DNA of 64,000 nt from Halomonas sp. GD1P12 (GTDB lineage Bacteria > Pseudomonadota > Gammaproteobacteria > Pseudomonadales > Halomonadaceae). The stretch spans positions 3,534,001-3,598,000 of the forward strand of contig NZ_CP107007.1 in NCBI RefSeq assembly GCF_025725645.1, given 5' to 3'. Each line of letters opens with the position of its first letter. Within the stretch, counting starts at the first letter, position 1. The notes under the pieces were generated by a model that worked only from the letters and a program-made list of their open reading frames with translations, was not told the DNA's origin and did no database searches. The translations under genes were made by a program, and so were the position numbers. Shown piece after piece: positions 1 through 9,039 of the stretch.

Positions 1-22
1 AGCCTCCCACGAAGGGGAGGCT
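1..22 (-). terminator. possible terminator after amtB
   Basis: A hairpin with 7-bp arms (AGCCTCC and GGAGGCT) lies 28 bases past the amtB stop. On the minus strand any U-tract would fall outside the window, so only the stem can be seen. Confidence 0.4.
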
Positions 23-49
23 TGGGTCGCTGATCCGGGTCAAGCGTGC

Positions 50-1297
50 TTACTTCTTGACGCTGAACTCCGGGTAAGCTTCGAGGCCGCACTCGGCGAT
101 ATCCACGCCTTCGTACTCTTCCTCTTCGCTGACGCGAATCCCCATGATGGCTTTCAGCACCAGCCACACGACCAGGCTTGCCACGAACACCCAACCGAAG
201 ATGCCCACGATTCCGATCAGCTGCGCGCCGAAGGAGGCCTCCGCGTTGGTGAAGGGCACCGCCAGTACGCCCCAGATCCCAACGGCGCCGTGTACCGAGA
301 TCGCACCGACCGGGTCGTCCAGCTTCACTTTATCCAGCGTAACGATGGCGGCGACGACGATCAAACCACCCACCGCGCCGATGATGGCCGCACCCAGCGC
401 CGTGGGCGACAGCGGATCGGCGGTGATGGCGACGAGCCCGGCAAGCGCCCCGTTGAGCGCCATGGTGAGATCCGCCTTACGAAACCACAGCTTGGCCAGG
501 ATCAGCGCAGCGATCACGCCACCGGCGGCAGCGGCATTGGTGTTGACGAATACCTGAGCGACGTTATTGGCCGAGGCCACGTCGGACATCTTGAGCTCCG
601 AGCCGCCGTTGAAACCGAACCAGCCCATCCACAGGATGAAGGTACCCAGGGTGGCCAGCGGCATGTTGGCGCCGGGAATGGCGTGAATGGCACCGTCCTT
701 ACCGTACTTGCCCTTACGCGGACCAAGAATCAGCACGCCTGCAAGCGCCGCCGCCGCACCTGCCATATGCACGATGCCGGAACCGGCGTAGTCGGAGTAG
801 CCCACCTCGGCGAGCCAACCGCCGCCCCAGGTCCAGTAGCCGGACACCGGATAGATGAAGCCTGTCATCACCACGGCGAAGGCCAGAAACGCCCAGAGCT
901 TCATGCGCTCGGCCACCGCACCGGAGACGATCGACATGGCCGTTGCCACAAAGACCACCTGGAAGAAGAAGTCGGAGCGCATGGAGTAGTAAGGCGCGTC
1001 TTCACCGCCGCCAAGCACCGCGTCCACGCTATTTTCAGCGCCCAGCAGCATGCCAAGGCTTGGCAAGAAGCCGCCTTCACCACTGGAGTACATGATGTAG
1101 TAGCCCACCAGTAGATACATGGTGCAAGCGATGGCGAACAGCGCAATGTTCTTGGTCAGGATTTCTGCAGTGTTCTTGGCACGTACCATGCCAGCCTCGA
1201 GCATCGAGAAGCCGGCGGCCATCCACATGACCAGCACGCCGCAGATCAAAAAGTAAAAGGTATCGAGCGCGTAGCTCAGATCGGTGACTTCGTTCAT
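50..1297 (-). CDS. amtB: ammonium transporter AmtB
   Basis: Inner-membrane ammonium channel of the Amt/Mep/Rh family, 415 aa, the usual length, with about eleven hydrophobic segments. The paired pore histidines are visible at His177 (in GIVHMAG) and His336 (in ISVHGAVG). The conserved GWFGFNGGS stretch near residue 225 also fits. It lies 63 bp downstream of the PII gene on the same strand, the classic glnK-amtB pair in which GlnK plugs the channel when nitrogen is plentiful. The ATG has a GGGGAA Shine-Dalgarno sequence. Transcription probably starts at the sigma-54 promoter upstream of glnK. Confidence 0.95.
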   Translation of the reverse strand: MNEVTDLSYALDTFYFLICGVLVMWMAAGFSMLEAGMVRAKNTAEILTKNIALFAIACTMYLLVGYYIMYSSGEGGFLPSLGMLLGAENSVDAVLGGGEDAPYYSMRSDFFFQVVFVATAMSIVSGAVAERMKLWAFLAFAVVMTGFIYPVSGYWTWGGGWLAEVGYSDYAGSGIVHMAGAAAALAGVLILGPRKGKYGKDGAIHAIPGANMPLATLGTFILWMGWFGFNGGSELKMSDVASANNVAQVFVNTNAAAAGGVIAALILAKLWFRKADLTMALNGALAGLVAITADPLSPTALGAAIIGAVGGLIVVAAIVTLDKVKLDDPVGAISVHGAVGIWGVLAVPFTNAEASFGAQLIGIVGIFGWVFVASLVVWLVLKAIMGIRVSEEEEYEGVDIAECGLEAYPEFSVKK

Positions 1298-1360
1298 GAA
1301 TCGTTCCCCGTGTTCCTGGCGTTATAGTGATTCGATCAAGACGTATCCAAATCCTGCAGG

Positions 1361-1808
<448 letters not shown>

Positions 1809-1904
1809 TTCACTAAAATTAACTAAAAAATCATAACTTTAAGCGACGCCTTAACGTAACGAGGCCGTTGCCCAGCGCGCCAAGGCGGTGCAGAGATAAT
1901 TCAC

Positions 1905-1921
1905 CGCACCATATAAGTGCG
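1905..1921. promoter_or_regulatory. NtrC-type enhancer site
   Basis: The core GCACC-ATATA-AGTGC fits the NtrC consensus TGCACY-N5-RGTGCA except at the two outermost bases. It is about 100 bp upstream of the sigma-54 element, a normal enhancer distance. A weaker GGTGCA half-site lies about 20 bp further from the promoter-proximal side. The rest of the 1700-2077 gap shows no gene; the short minus-strand frame in it lacks a Shine-Dalgarno sequence and any recognisable motif. Confidence 0.55.
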
Positions 1922-2077
1922 AATAGAAAAGCGCCTTGCCTTCTTTTGATGCATTGAAAAAGTCACTGCTTTCTCGTCTGCGAAACATGCGTATTTCGCT
2001 ACGGTTGCGTATCCTTACTGCAAAGACGTACAGCGACACGTCGTTTACCTTCATGCGTTCCTCATCAGGAGAGAGTC

Positions 2078-2479
2078 ATGGCGACCCAAGACCGTATTAG
2101 CCGCCTCGCCCAGCAAATCGGCGATCGTTTACAAAACGCTTCCCATGCGCCGGAAGACATTCAAAAAGGCGTGCAACAGGTCATGCGCGGTGCGTTTGAT
2201 CGTATGGAGCTGGTCTCCCGCGAGGATTTCGACATTCTGATGGACGTGCTGCAGCGCACCCGCTCGCGGGTAGAAGCGCTGGAGCGTCAGGTGGCGAACC
2301 TGGAAGCCTCGATCGACGCAAGCCAGGCCGATAAGGCAACCCCCATGGAAGCCGAGGCCCAGTCCACTCCGGCGCCAAACGAGCCGGCCCAAAAAGCCGC
2401 CAAACCGCGCGCCTCGACCGCCAAGCCGGCCAAAGACTCGAAAGGCGCTACCGGCGCAGTCGACGACCTGGGCGAATAG
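2078..2479 (+). CDS. ubiK: ubiquinone biosynthesis accessory factor UbiK (BMFP domain)
   Basis: 133 aa. The N-terminal ~85 residues match the BMFP/YqiC/UbiK family: an amphipathic start (RISRLAQQIGDRL) and a coiled coil around residues 45-80 (FDILMDVLQRTRSRVEALERQV). The C-terminal 50 residues are a low-complexity Ala/Pro/Lys tail. UbiK binds UbiJ and the aerobic coenzyme Q synthesis complex. The ATG follows a strong AGGAGAG. It is monocistronic, facing away from glnK. Confidence 0.85.
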   Translation: MATQDRISRLAQQIGDRLQNASHAPEDIQKGVQQVMRGAFDRMELVSREDFDILMDVLQRTRSRVEALERQVANLEASIDASQADKATPMEAEAQSTPAPNEPAQKAAKPRASTAKPAKDSKGATGAVDDLGE

Positions 2480-2529
2480 GCCTTTAGCGTTCCCACCCAA
2501 AAAAACCGCGGGCTCAGCAGATTGATATA

Positions 2530-2548
2530 AAAAATGAGAACACCTATC
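2530..2548 (+). promoter_or_regulatory. Fur-box-like site before IutA-like receptor
   Basis: The 19-mer AAAAATGAGAACACCTATC matches the Fur consensus GATAATGATAATCATTATC at about 12 of 19 positions, strongest in its left half. It lies 64 bp upstream of the receptor start, just after an AT-rich TGATATAAAA that could contain the -10 region. Iron repression is inferred from the match and from the downstream genes. Confidence 0.55.
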
Positions 2549-2611
2549 ATTGCGCTTTACAGCGCCCCTGATTGGCGTTCTCTCAATAACAATCTGCTTT
2601 TCGGATAGCTC

Positions 2612-4741
2612 ATGACTCGCCTTGCTCCCCTAAGCGTCGCCTTCTTGAGCGGCGCTTTTCCCTTGATGACGTTTGCCCAGGCCCAACCGACCACCGGGGA
2701 CGAAGCTGCCGCTCAGGACACCATGGTCGTCGTGGGGTCGCGTACCCCCACCCAGATCAGCCAGATTCCCGGCGCGGTGCACGTGGTCGAAGGCGCCGAG
2801 CTTACCCAACAGATCAACGCCGGCGGCGATTTGAAAACCGCGTTGGGCCGGCTGGTGCCTGGGCTCGATTTTGGCCCCCAGGGGCGCACCAATGCGGGGC
2901 AAAACATGCGCGGGCGTAGCGTTCAGGTGCTCATCGACGGCGTTTCACTGAACAATTCCCGCGGCCTGTCGCGCCAGTTCGACGCCATCGACCCGTTCAA
3001 CATCGAGCGCGTCGAAGTGCTGTCGGGCACCACCAGCCTTTACGGCGGCGGCGCCACGGGGGGCTTGATCAATATCATCACCAGGCAGGGCGAATCCGGG
3101 CGTCCGCACTTCGAGACTCAGGCGAGCCTTACCACCGGCTTCAACACCGACCATGATCTGGACCGGCGGCTTTCCCAGTCCGCCAGCGGCGGCAGCGATA
3201 CCGTATACGGGCGTATCGGTGTGTCGCTCAATGAGAATGGCCGCCAGTATGATGCCGGTGGCAACGAGATCTTTCCCGATATCGCCCAGAGCGACTTACA
3301 AGGCAACCGTAGCCTGGACATACTCGGCAACCTGAGCGTCGAGCTCGACGCGAACCAGACGCTTCAACTGACCGGGCAGCTGTATGACTCCGGCAAGGCA
3401 AACGAGCGCGGCGTTTTCTATCCCAACCTGGCCGCGCCTGCGCCGAACCTGAACAACGCCGATATCCGCGACGGCTTTACCGCCGACCGCGAGCCGCGCA
3501 CCGACCGCAAGATGATCAGCGCCAGCTACCACCACGCCGACTTGCTGAACCAGGATTTCTACCTGCAGGCGTTTCACCGGGAGGAGGAATCGAGCTTTCA
3601 CCCCTTCCCCTATCGCGCCCAGGGCGGCGGCTACTACTTTGCCGCCTCCCAGCAGAACACCACGCTAAGCGGATTGAAGGGGCTGTTCTCGGCGGATCTG
3701 ACCGACAGCTTCAACCTGAGCTACGGCGCGGATATCGACCGGGAGTCGTTCGATGCCTCGCAAATGCGCTTTGATCGCGCCGCCAGCGACGCCACGGGCG
3801 GGCTCGTGCAGCGCCGTGACAGCGTTACCCCGCGCTACCCGAGCTTCGAGGTCGACACGCTGGCGCTGTTTACCCAGGGCGAGTGGTGGGCCACGGACCA
3901 ACTCCAGCTCAGCGGCGGCGTTCGCCACCAGCGCATGGACGTGGACATCGACGACTTCAACGGCGTGTCCGGCGGCTCGAGCGACTACGACGTGACGCTG
4001 TTCAATTCAAGCGCCTTGTACGATTTCGACAATGGCCATCAAAGCTGGCTGGGCTATTCCGAGGGCTTCGAGCTGCCCGACCCGTCCAAGTATTACGGCC
4101 GCGCCGGCCAGACCGTGGCGGACAACCCGCTCGACGGCATCAAGACCCGCCAGGTCGAACTCGGCTGGCGCTACCAGGGCGGCGACTGGTTGGCCCAGGC
4201 AGCGGTTTACTACGCCTGGTCGGATACCGCGATCGAGCTGGACGAGGATCTCAACATCGCTCAGGTCGACGACGACCGCCGCGACTACGGACTGGAGGCG
4301 TCACTCACGCGCTACATCGGCAACCACTGGGAAGTGGGCACGACGCTCCACGCGCTGGTCTCCGAGCAGAAGGTGGACGGTGACTGGCAGGATCGCGGCA
4401 TTACCGTGTCGCCCTACCCCTCCCAGGACAGCCTGACCGCCCACGTGGGCTGGCAGGATCAAACGCGTACGGTTCGCCTTCAGGGCAGCCACGCCCGCGA
4501 GTACGAGGACGCCGCCGGCGAACGCATCGATGGCTTCACCACCTTCGATCTGATCGGAAGCCAAAAGACCGATTTCGGCACGCTGAGCCTGGGCGTCAGT
4601 AACCTGACCGACAAGCAGTACTCCACTCCCTGGGGGCAGCGCGCCGTGGGCTTCTATTCGCCTACCTATGGCCCAGAGTATCTTTACGACTACCAGGCCC
4701 GCGGGCGCACCTTTACGCTCGGCTGGTCGCTCGAGTACTAG
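2612..4741 (+). CDS. TonB-dependent ferric siderophore receptor, IutA-like
   Basis: Outer-membrane gated beta-barrel, 709 aa. It has a signal peptide ending near FAQAQ, a TonB box-like DTMVVVGSR, a plug domain to about residue 155, and a C-terminal beta signal ending in LEY. The plug contains runs such as GRTNAGQNMRGRSVQVLIDG, AIDPFNIERVEVLSGTTSLY and GGGATGGLINIIT, which resemble the aerobactin receptor IutA. The substrate is therefore probably a hydroxamate-citrate siderophore, but no siderophore synthesis genes are in the window. It heads an iron block with an AraC regulator directly downstream. Confidence 0.85.
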   Translation: MTRLAPLSVAFLSGAFPLMTFAQAQPTTGDEAAAQDTMVVVGSRTPTQISQIPGAVHVVEGAELTQQINAGGDLKTALGRLVPGLDFGPQGRTNAGQNMRGRSVQVLIDGVSLNNSRGLSRQFDAIDPFNIERVEVLSGTTSLYGGGATGGLINIITRQGESGRPHFETQASLTTGFNTDHDLDRRLSQSASGGSDTVYGRIGVSLNENGRQYDAGGNEIFPDIAQSDLQGNRSLDILGNLSVELDANQTLQLTGQLYDSGKANERGVFYPNLAAPAPNLNNADIRDGFTADREPRTDRKMISASYHHADLLNQDFYLQAFHREEESSFHPFPYRAQGGGYYFAASQQNTTLSGLKGLFSADLTDSFNLSYGADIDRESFDASQMRFDRAASDATGGLVQRRDSVTPRYPSFEVDTLALFTQGEWWATDQLQLSGGVRHQRMDVDIDDFNGVSGGSSDYDVTLFNSSALYDFDNGHQSWLGYSEGFELPDPSKYYGRAGQTVADNPLDGIKTRQVELGWRYQGGDWLAQAAVYYAWSDTAIELDEDLNIAQVDDDRRDYGLEASLTRYIGNHWEVGTTLHALVSEQKVDGDWQDRGITVSPYPSQDSLTAHVGWQDQTRTVRLQGSHAREYEDAAGERIDGFTTFDLIGSQKTDFGTLSLGVSNLTDKQYSTPWGQRAVGFYSPTYGPEYLYDYQARGRTFTLGWSLEY

Positions 4742-4780
4742 CGCGCATCAAAAAGCGCCACGGTTTTCGGAGGTGATCGC

Positions 4781-5713
4781 ATGCCACGCGCCGCCTTGAA
4801 CGCCATTACGCCGCACACCCTGGCGCAGTGGGGCCAGCGGTTCGGCATTCGTTATCGCATCGATGACGCCCCGGGGGCCGCTGCCCCGGGAGCCGCCGCC
4901 CCGGTGGCCAGAGGCGAGGTGCACGACGTGCGCCTGTTCGATTCGCTGCACCTGACGCTGTCCGATCTCGAGGTCGAGCGTGGCTACACCTCCTCCTCGA
5001 TGCAGGGCGTGCCCTGGTTCGTCAGCGTGGTGCTGGAAGGCGAGGTATCGCCGACGCTGGGCCAGCAAACGCTGACCCTGGGCGCTGGCGACGGGTTTTG
5101 CGCCCACTTCGACGCCGCCCAGCCGCTCATCGTCCATCAACCCCGCCAGCGCCGTTTGAAAACGGTGAATCTCGCGGTGCTGGCGACCGCGCCGTTCGCG
5201 CTGCCGGCGCCGATGTCCAAAAGCGCGCTCCACCGCTGGTCGCTGCCGCCATCGCTTTACCGCACGCTGGTACAGGCGGCCTGCGAGCCCGCAAGCGCCT
5301 GGCGCCAGCGGCTCGTTTGGCAGGGGCTGGCGCTGCAGCTTTTGGGCAACGCTCTTCCCGAATCCGATGAAACCGCCACGCCTCGGCTATCCAGGCGCGA
5401 CCGCGACTGCCTGAGTGCGCTTCATGAGCGCATCCGCCGCGACCCGGGCGCCGAGTATTGCCTATCGGCGCTGGCCCGCGACGCCGCCATGAGTACCAGC
5501 AGCCTGCGTCAAAAATTCCGTCAGCTTTACGGCGACACCCTCTTTACGCACGTTCGCCGCTGCCGGCTCGATCAGGCACGGCGCTATCTCGAGCAGGGCG
5601 TTAGCGTTCAGCAAACGGCCCACGCCTGCGGCTTCAAGCACGCGACCAACTTCGCGACCGCCTTCAAGCGCGCCTTCGGCGTTACGCCCCACGACGTCCG
5701 TTCGCCTCGATAG
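4781..5713 (+). CDS. AraC-family transcriptional regulator of siderophore uptake
   Basis: 310 aa. The last ~100 residues form the two-helix-turn-helix AraC domain: CLSALARDAAMSTSSLRQKF, then the second helix region with HACGFKHATNFATAFKRAFG. The N-terminal ~200 residues are a sensor domain with a short Ala/Pro repeat near residue 32. GGAGGTGAT precedes the ATG. Its position between two TonB receptors resembles PchR-type regulators that activate receptor genes in response to the iron-loaded siderophore. The ligand is unknown. Confidence 0.85.
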   Translation: MPRAALNAITPHTLAQWGQRFGIRYRIDDAPGAAAPGAAAPVARGEVHDVRLFDSLHLTLSDLEVERGYTSSSMQGVPWFVSVVLEGEVSPTLGQQTLTLGAGDGFCAHFDAAQPLIVHQPRQRRLKTVNLAVLATAPFALPAPMSKSALHRWSLPPSLYRTLVQAACEPASAWRQRLVWQGLALQLLGNALPESDETATPRLSRRDRDCLSALHERIRRDPGAEYCLSALARDAAMSTSSLRQKFRQLYGDTLFTHVRRCRLDQARRYLEQGVSVQQTAHACGFKHATNFATAFKRAFGVTPHDVRSPR

Positions 5714-5812
5714 CCGCTCAAAGCGCCGCGCCTGAGCGTTCACGATCTTCCGCATATTTGTCATCGGGCATAGCCCTTCTAGCGAGCGGCATACCTTTTC
5801 TGCCCCATAAAA

Positions 5813-5831
5813 GGTAATAATTCTCATTACC
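5813..5831 (+). promoter_or_regulatory. Fur box before second TonB receptor
   Basis: The 19-mer GGTAATAATTCTCATTACC is an inverted repeat (GGTAAT and ATTACC) and matches the Fur consensus at about 14 of 19 positions. It is 33 bp upstream of the start codon at 5864. It is the clearest Fur site of the iron block. Confidence 0.7.
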
Positions 5832-5863
5832 TAAAATTTTCGCGTTCGATTCCAGGACCTATC

Positions 5864-7966
5864 ATGCTGCCGACCCGCACGTTCACCCTCGCTCCTGTCG
5901 CTGCCGCTTTGATGCTGGCCTCATTTCAGGCCAGCGCCCAGACCACGGCCACCCGGCTCGACACCGTGACGGTCACCGCCCAGCAGGCCGCCACCAAGGT
6001 CGCCACCCCCTTTCTGGAAACCCCGCAGAGCGTTTCGACCATCACCGACGAACAGATGGAGCGCCGCGGCGTAACGACCGTTCAGCGCGCCGCCGACTAC
6101 ACCCCCGGCGTGTACACCAACCAGGTCGGCGCCTCCAACCGTTTCGACTACCTGGTGCTGCGCGGCTTCTCCGACGGCAGTCTGAGCAATACGTTTCTCG
6201 ACGGCCTGAAGCTGATGGGCGACGCCAACTCGCATAGCTCCATGCGCGTCGATCCCTGGTTTTTGGAAAGCATCGAGGTGGTGCGCGGCCCGGCATCCGT
6301 GCTTTACGGGCGCGCCTCCCCCGGCGGGGTGGTCGCGCTCAACAGCAAACGCCCCGAGTTCGACCAAAGCGGCGAGCTGCGCTTTCGCTTGGGCAATAAT
6401 CAGCAGCGCAGCGCCGCGTTCGACCTGACCGGGCCGCTGGGCGACGAGCAGCGCGTGGCGTTTCGCCTGACCGGTATCGCCAGCGCCTCCGACACCCAGT
6501 TCGACCCCGCCAAGGAGGCGCGCTACGCTATCGCCCCACGTTTGACCTGGGACATGACCGACGCCACCAGCCTGACGCTCGAAGCCTACCTGCAGGACGA
6601 GCCCGAAGGCGGCTACCACTCCGGCGTGCCGTTCGAGGGCTCGGTGGTGCCCCACAACGGGCGCAGGATCAGCAACACCTTCTTCGACGGCGAAGAGGCC
6701 TTCGATACCTATGAGCGCACCCAGCGGATGGTCGGCTACACCCTGGAGCACCGTTTCAACGAGGACGTCACCGGGCGCCAGCTGTTGCGCTACCTGAATT
6801 CCGACGTGGTGCTCAACCAGGTCTACGGCTTCGGCTGGAGCGCGCCGGATTCCAATGAGCTGACCCGCTACTACTCGGGCAGCGACGAGTCGCTCACCGC
6901 CTGGACGGTGGACAACCAGCTGGAAGCGGCGCTCGATACCGGCGCCGTGGCCCACCAGTTTCTGTTCGGCGTGGACTACCAGCACCGTGAAAACGAAGTC
7001 TCCTGGCCCTCCGGCGCCTTTCCGCCGCTCGATGCGTTTGATCCGGTCTACGGCGTCAACCTGGATGAGGCGGTGTTCTACGACCCGACGCGCGAGCATC
7101 ACGAGATCGAACAGACCGGTGCCTACCTGCAGGATCAGGTCAGCGTCGAGAACTGGCGCTTTACCCTCGGCGGGCGCTACGATTGGGTGAACATCGACAA
7201 CGTCAACCGCGACTCACAGGATGCAAGCTCACTCAGCGACACCCAGTTCAGCGGTCGCGCCGGAGCGGTGTATCTGTTCGACAACGGCGTAGCGCCCTAC
7301 GTGAGCTATTCCACTGCCTTCACGCCGACCAGTTTCGTCGACGAGCGCGGCGACCTGCTCGCCCCCATGGAGGGCGAGCAGTGGGAGGCCGGCGTCAAGG
7401 TCACGCCCGAGGGTAGCCAAAGCCAGTTCAGCGCCGCTGTTTTCCACATCAGCCAGGAGAACGTGGCCACCAAGGAGCAGCCGACCGACCCCTACCGGGC
7501 CGTCGGCGAGATCGAATCTCAGGGTCTGGAGCTCGAAGCGCAGACTCGGCTCACCGACACGCTGTCGCTACAGGCGGGCTACAGCTTCACCGATATTACC
7601 TACGCCAAAAGCGATGACGGCAACGAAGGCAACAACGCCATCTATGCGCCGCGCCACCAGCTTCAGGCCTGGGGACACTACGCGCCGGTGGATGGCGGGC
7701 TCAGCGGTGTCGACATGGGCCTGGGCATTCGCCACTACGCCGACATTGCCGCTGACCGTGCCAACACAGAGAAGGTGCCCGACTACACCCTGGTCGACGC
7801 CACGGTAGGCTACGACTGGAGCCAGCAGGGTTTTGAAGGCGTCGAAACCCGCCTCAACGTCAACAACGTGCTGGACAAGGAGTACGTCGCGACCTGCAAC
7901 TCGCTGGACTACTGCTACTTCGGCGCCGAGCGCAGCGTGACCGCCAGCGTCCACTACCGCTTCTGA
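5864..7966 (+). CDS. TonB-dependent siderophore receptor (FhuA/FoxA type)
   Basis: 700 aa outer-membrane receptor. Signal peptide to about residue 25 (FQASAQ), TonB-box-like LDTVTVTAQQ, a plug with PQSVSTITDEQ and SIEVVRGPASVLYGRASPGG, then the barrel. The C-terminus has the paired-cysteine signature CNSLDYCYFGAERSV followed by the terminal YRF, typical of ferric-hydroxamate and related siderophore receptors. It shares the iron block with the IutA-like receptor and a FhuD-like binding protein. The exact substrate cannot be read from the sequence. Confidence 0.88.
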   Translation: MLPTRTFTLAPVAAALMLASFQASAQTTATRLDTVTVTAQQAATKVATPFLETPQSVSTITDEQMERRGVTTVQRAADYTPGVYTNQVGASNRFDYLVLRGFSDGSLSNTFLDGLKLMGDANSHSSMRVDPWFLESIEVVRGPASVLYGRASPGGVVALNSKRPEFDQSGELRFRLGNNQQRSAAFDLTGPLGDEQRVAFRLTGIASASDTQFDPAKEARYAIAPRLTWDMTDATSLTLEAYLQDEPEGGYHSGVPFEGSVVPHNGRRISNTFFDGEEAFDTYERTQRMVGYTLEHRFNEDVTGRQLLRYLNSDVVLNQVYGFGWSAPDSNELTRYYSGSDESLTAWTVDNQLEAALDTGAVAHQFLFGVDYQHRENEVSWPSGAFPPLDAFDPVYGVNLDEAVFYDPTREHHEIEQTGAYLQDQVSVENWRFTLGGRYDWVNIDNVNRDSQDASSLSDTQFSGRAGAVYLFDNGVAPYVSYSTAFTPTSFVDERGDLLAPMEGEQWEAGVKVTPEGSQSQFSAAVFHISQENVATKEQPTDPYRAVGEIESQGLELEAQTRLTDTLSLQAGYSFTDITYAKSDDGNEGNNAIYAPRHQLQAWGHYAPVDGGLSGVDMGLGIRHYADIAADRANTEKVPDYTLVDATVGYDWSQQGFEGVETRLNVNNVLDKEYVATCNSLDYCYFGAERSVTASVHYRF

Positions 7967-8080
7967 TCAAGCGCCACGCGCAGCGCCCGGGCCATCGCGC
8001 TCGGGCGTTCATCGTTTCGGATTTGCAAACAATAAATATTATCGTTTAAATACCGGCTGACTTCTCGAGTGATGCCCTGC

Positions 8081-8947
8081 ATGCGCCTTTCTCCTCTTAT
8101 TGCCCGCGGCCTGCTGCTGGCCGCCAGCCTTCTGCCGGCCGGTGCCCAAGCGCAGTGGGCGACGCTTGATTGGACCATCGCCGAGACGCTGCTGGCCATC
8201 GACGCGCCGATCGAAGGCGTGGCGCAAATTCCCGCCTACCATGACTGGGTCGGCGAGCCGCGCCTTCCGGATTCGGTGGTTGATCTGGGCCTGCGCCAGC
8301 AGCCCAACTTCGAGCTGATGGCCCAAAACCCGCCGGAAGGCTTTCTGATTTCGCCGATGTTCGAAGGGCTCACGCCGAAGCTATCGCGCCTTGCGCCGGT
8401 AAGCTCGTTTGCGCTCTACACGCCAGGCGAAGAGACCTGGCCGGAGCTGCTGAGCTTCACCCGCCAGCTCGGCGAAAAGACCCACCGCGAGGCCCAGGCC
8501 GAAGCGCTGATCATCGAGACCGACTCACTGATGGAGCGCCTGAGCGAACAGACGCGCGCCACATCGCCGCTTTTGATGATTCAGTTCATGGATGCGCGCC
8601 ACGTGCGCGTGTTTGGCGACAATAGCCTCTACAACGCTGTGCTCTCGCGGCTGGGCATCGATAACGCCTGGCAGGAAGCCACCAACGCCTGGGGCTTTGC
8701 GCTGACCGGCGTCGAGACGCTGGCACACTATCCCGACGCTACCCTGGTCATCGTCGACCCCGTGCCCACCGGCGTCGAGGAAGAGCTCGCGCGCAGCGGG
8801 CTGTGGCAGCGCCTGCCCGCCATCGAAGAGCACCGCGTGATTCGTCTGGCGCCGGTCTGGAGCTTCGGCGCACTGCCCTCCGCTCAGCGCTTTGCCCGCG
8901 AGCTGACCCGGGCACTGAACGATGCACCGCCACCTGTTGATTCCTGA
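8081..8947 (+). CDS. iron-siderophore ABC transporter substrate-binding protein, FhuD-like
   Basis: About 288 aa with a signal peptide (LIARGLLLAASLLPAGAQAQ). It has the bilobal periplasmic-binding fold of the FhuD/BtuF family, including PVSSFALYTPGE, FGDNSLYNAVLSRLGIDNAW and a late VDPVP stretch. It would carry ferric siderophore from the two receptors to an inner-membrane permease. No permease or ATPase gene follows, so these must be elsewhere. Alternative starts at 8069 (GTG) and 8072 would add a few residues; 8081 was chosen because it gives the cleanest signal peptide. The Shine-Dalgarno sequence is weak for all three. Confidence 0.78.
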   Translation: MRLSPLIARGLLLAASLLPAGAQAQWATLDWTIAETLLAIDAPIEGVAQIPAYHDWVGEPRLPDSVVDLGLRQQPNFELMAQNPPEGFLISPMFEGLTPKLSRLAPVSSFALYTPGEETWPELLSFTRQLGEKTHREAQAEALIIETDSLMERLSEQTRATSPLLMIQFMDARHVRVFGDNSLYNAVLSRLGIDNAWQEATNAWGFALTGVETLAHYPDATLVIVDPVPTGVEEELARSGLWQRLPAIEEHRVIRLAPVWSFGALPSAQRFARELTRALNDAPPPVDS

Positions 8948-9039
8948 ACCCCGTTGACCGGGCGCATTGCCCAACGTCGAGCAAATGTGCCAGGTTTAAT
9001 TGGCAAAAGAAAAATTAGACCGCCAACAGGGGAACGGTG

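Noticed and set aside
1851..2054. 67-codon minus-strand frame between glnK and ubiK
   Set aside because: No Shine-Dalgarno sequence, no recognisable motif, and it overlaps the NtrC-type enhancer region.
8020..8060. Fur box before the FhuD-like gene
   Set aside because: The AT-rich stretch around 8030-8050 aligns poorly with the Fur consensus and has no symmetric half-sites.
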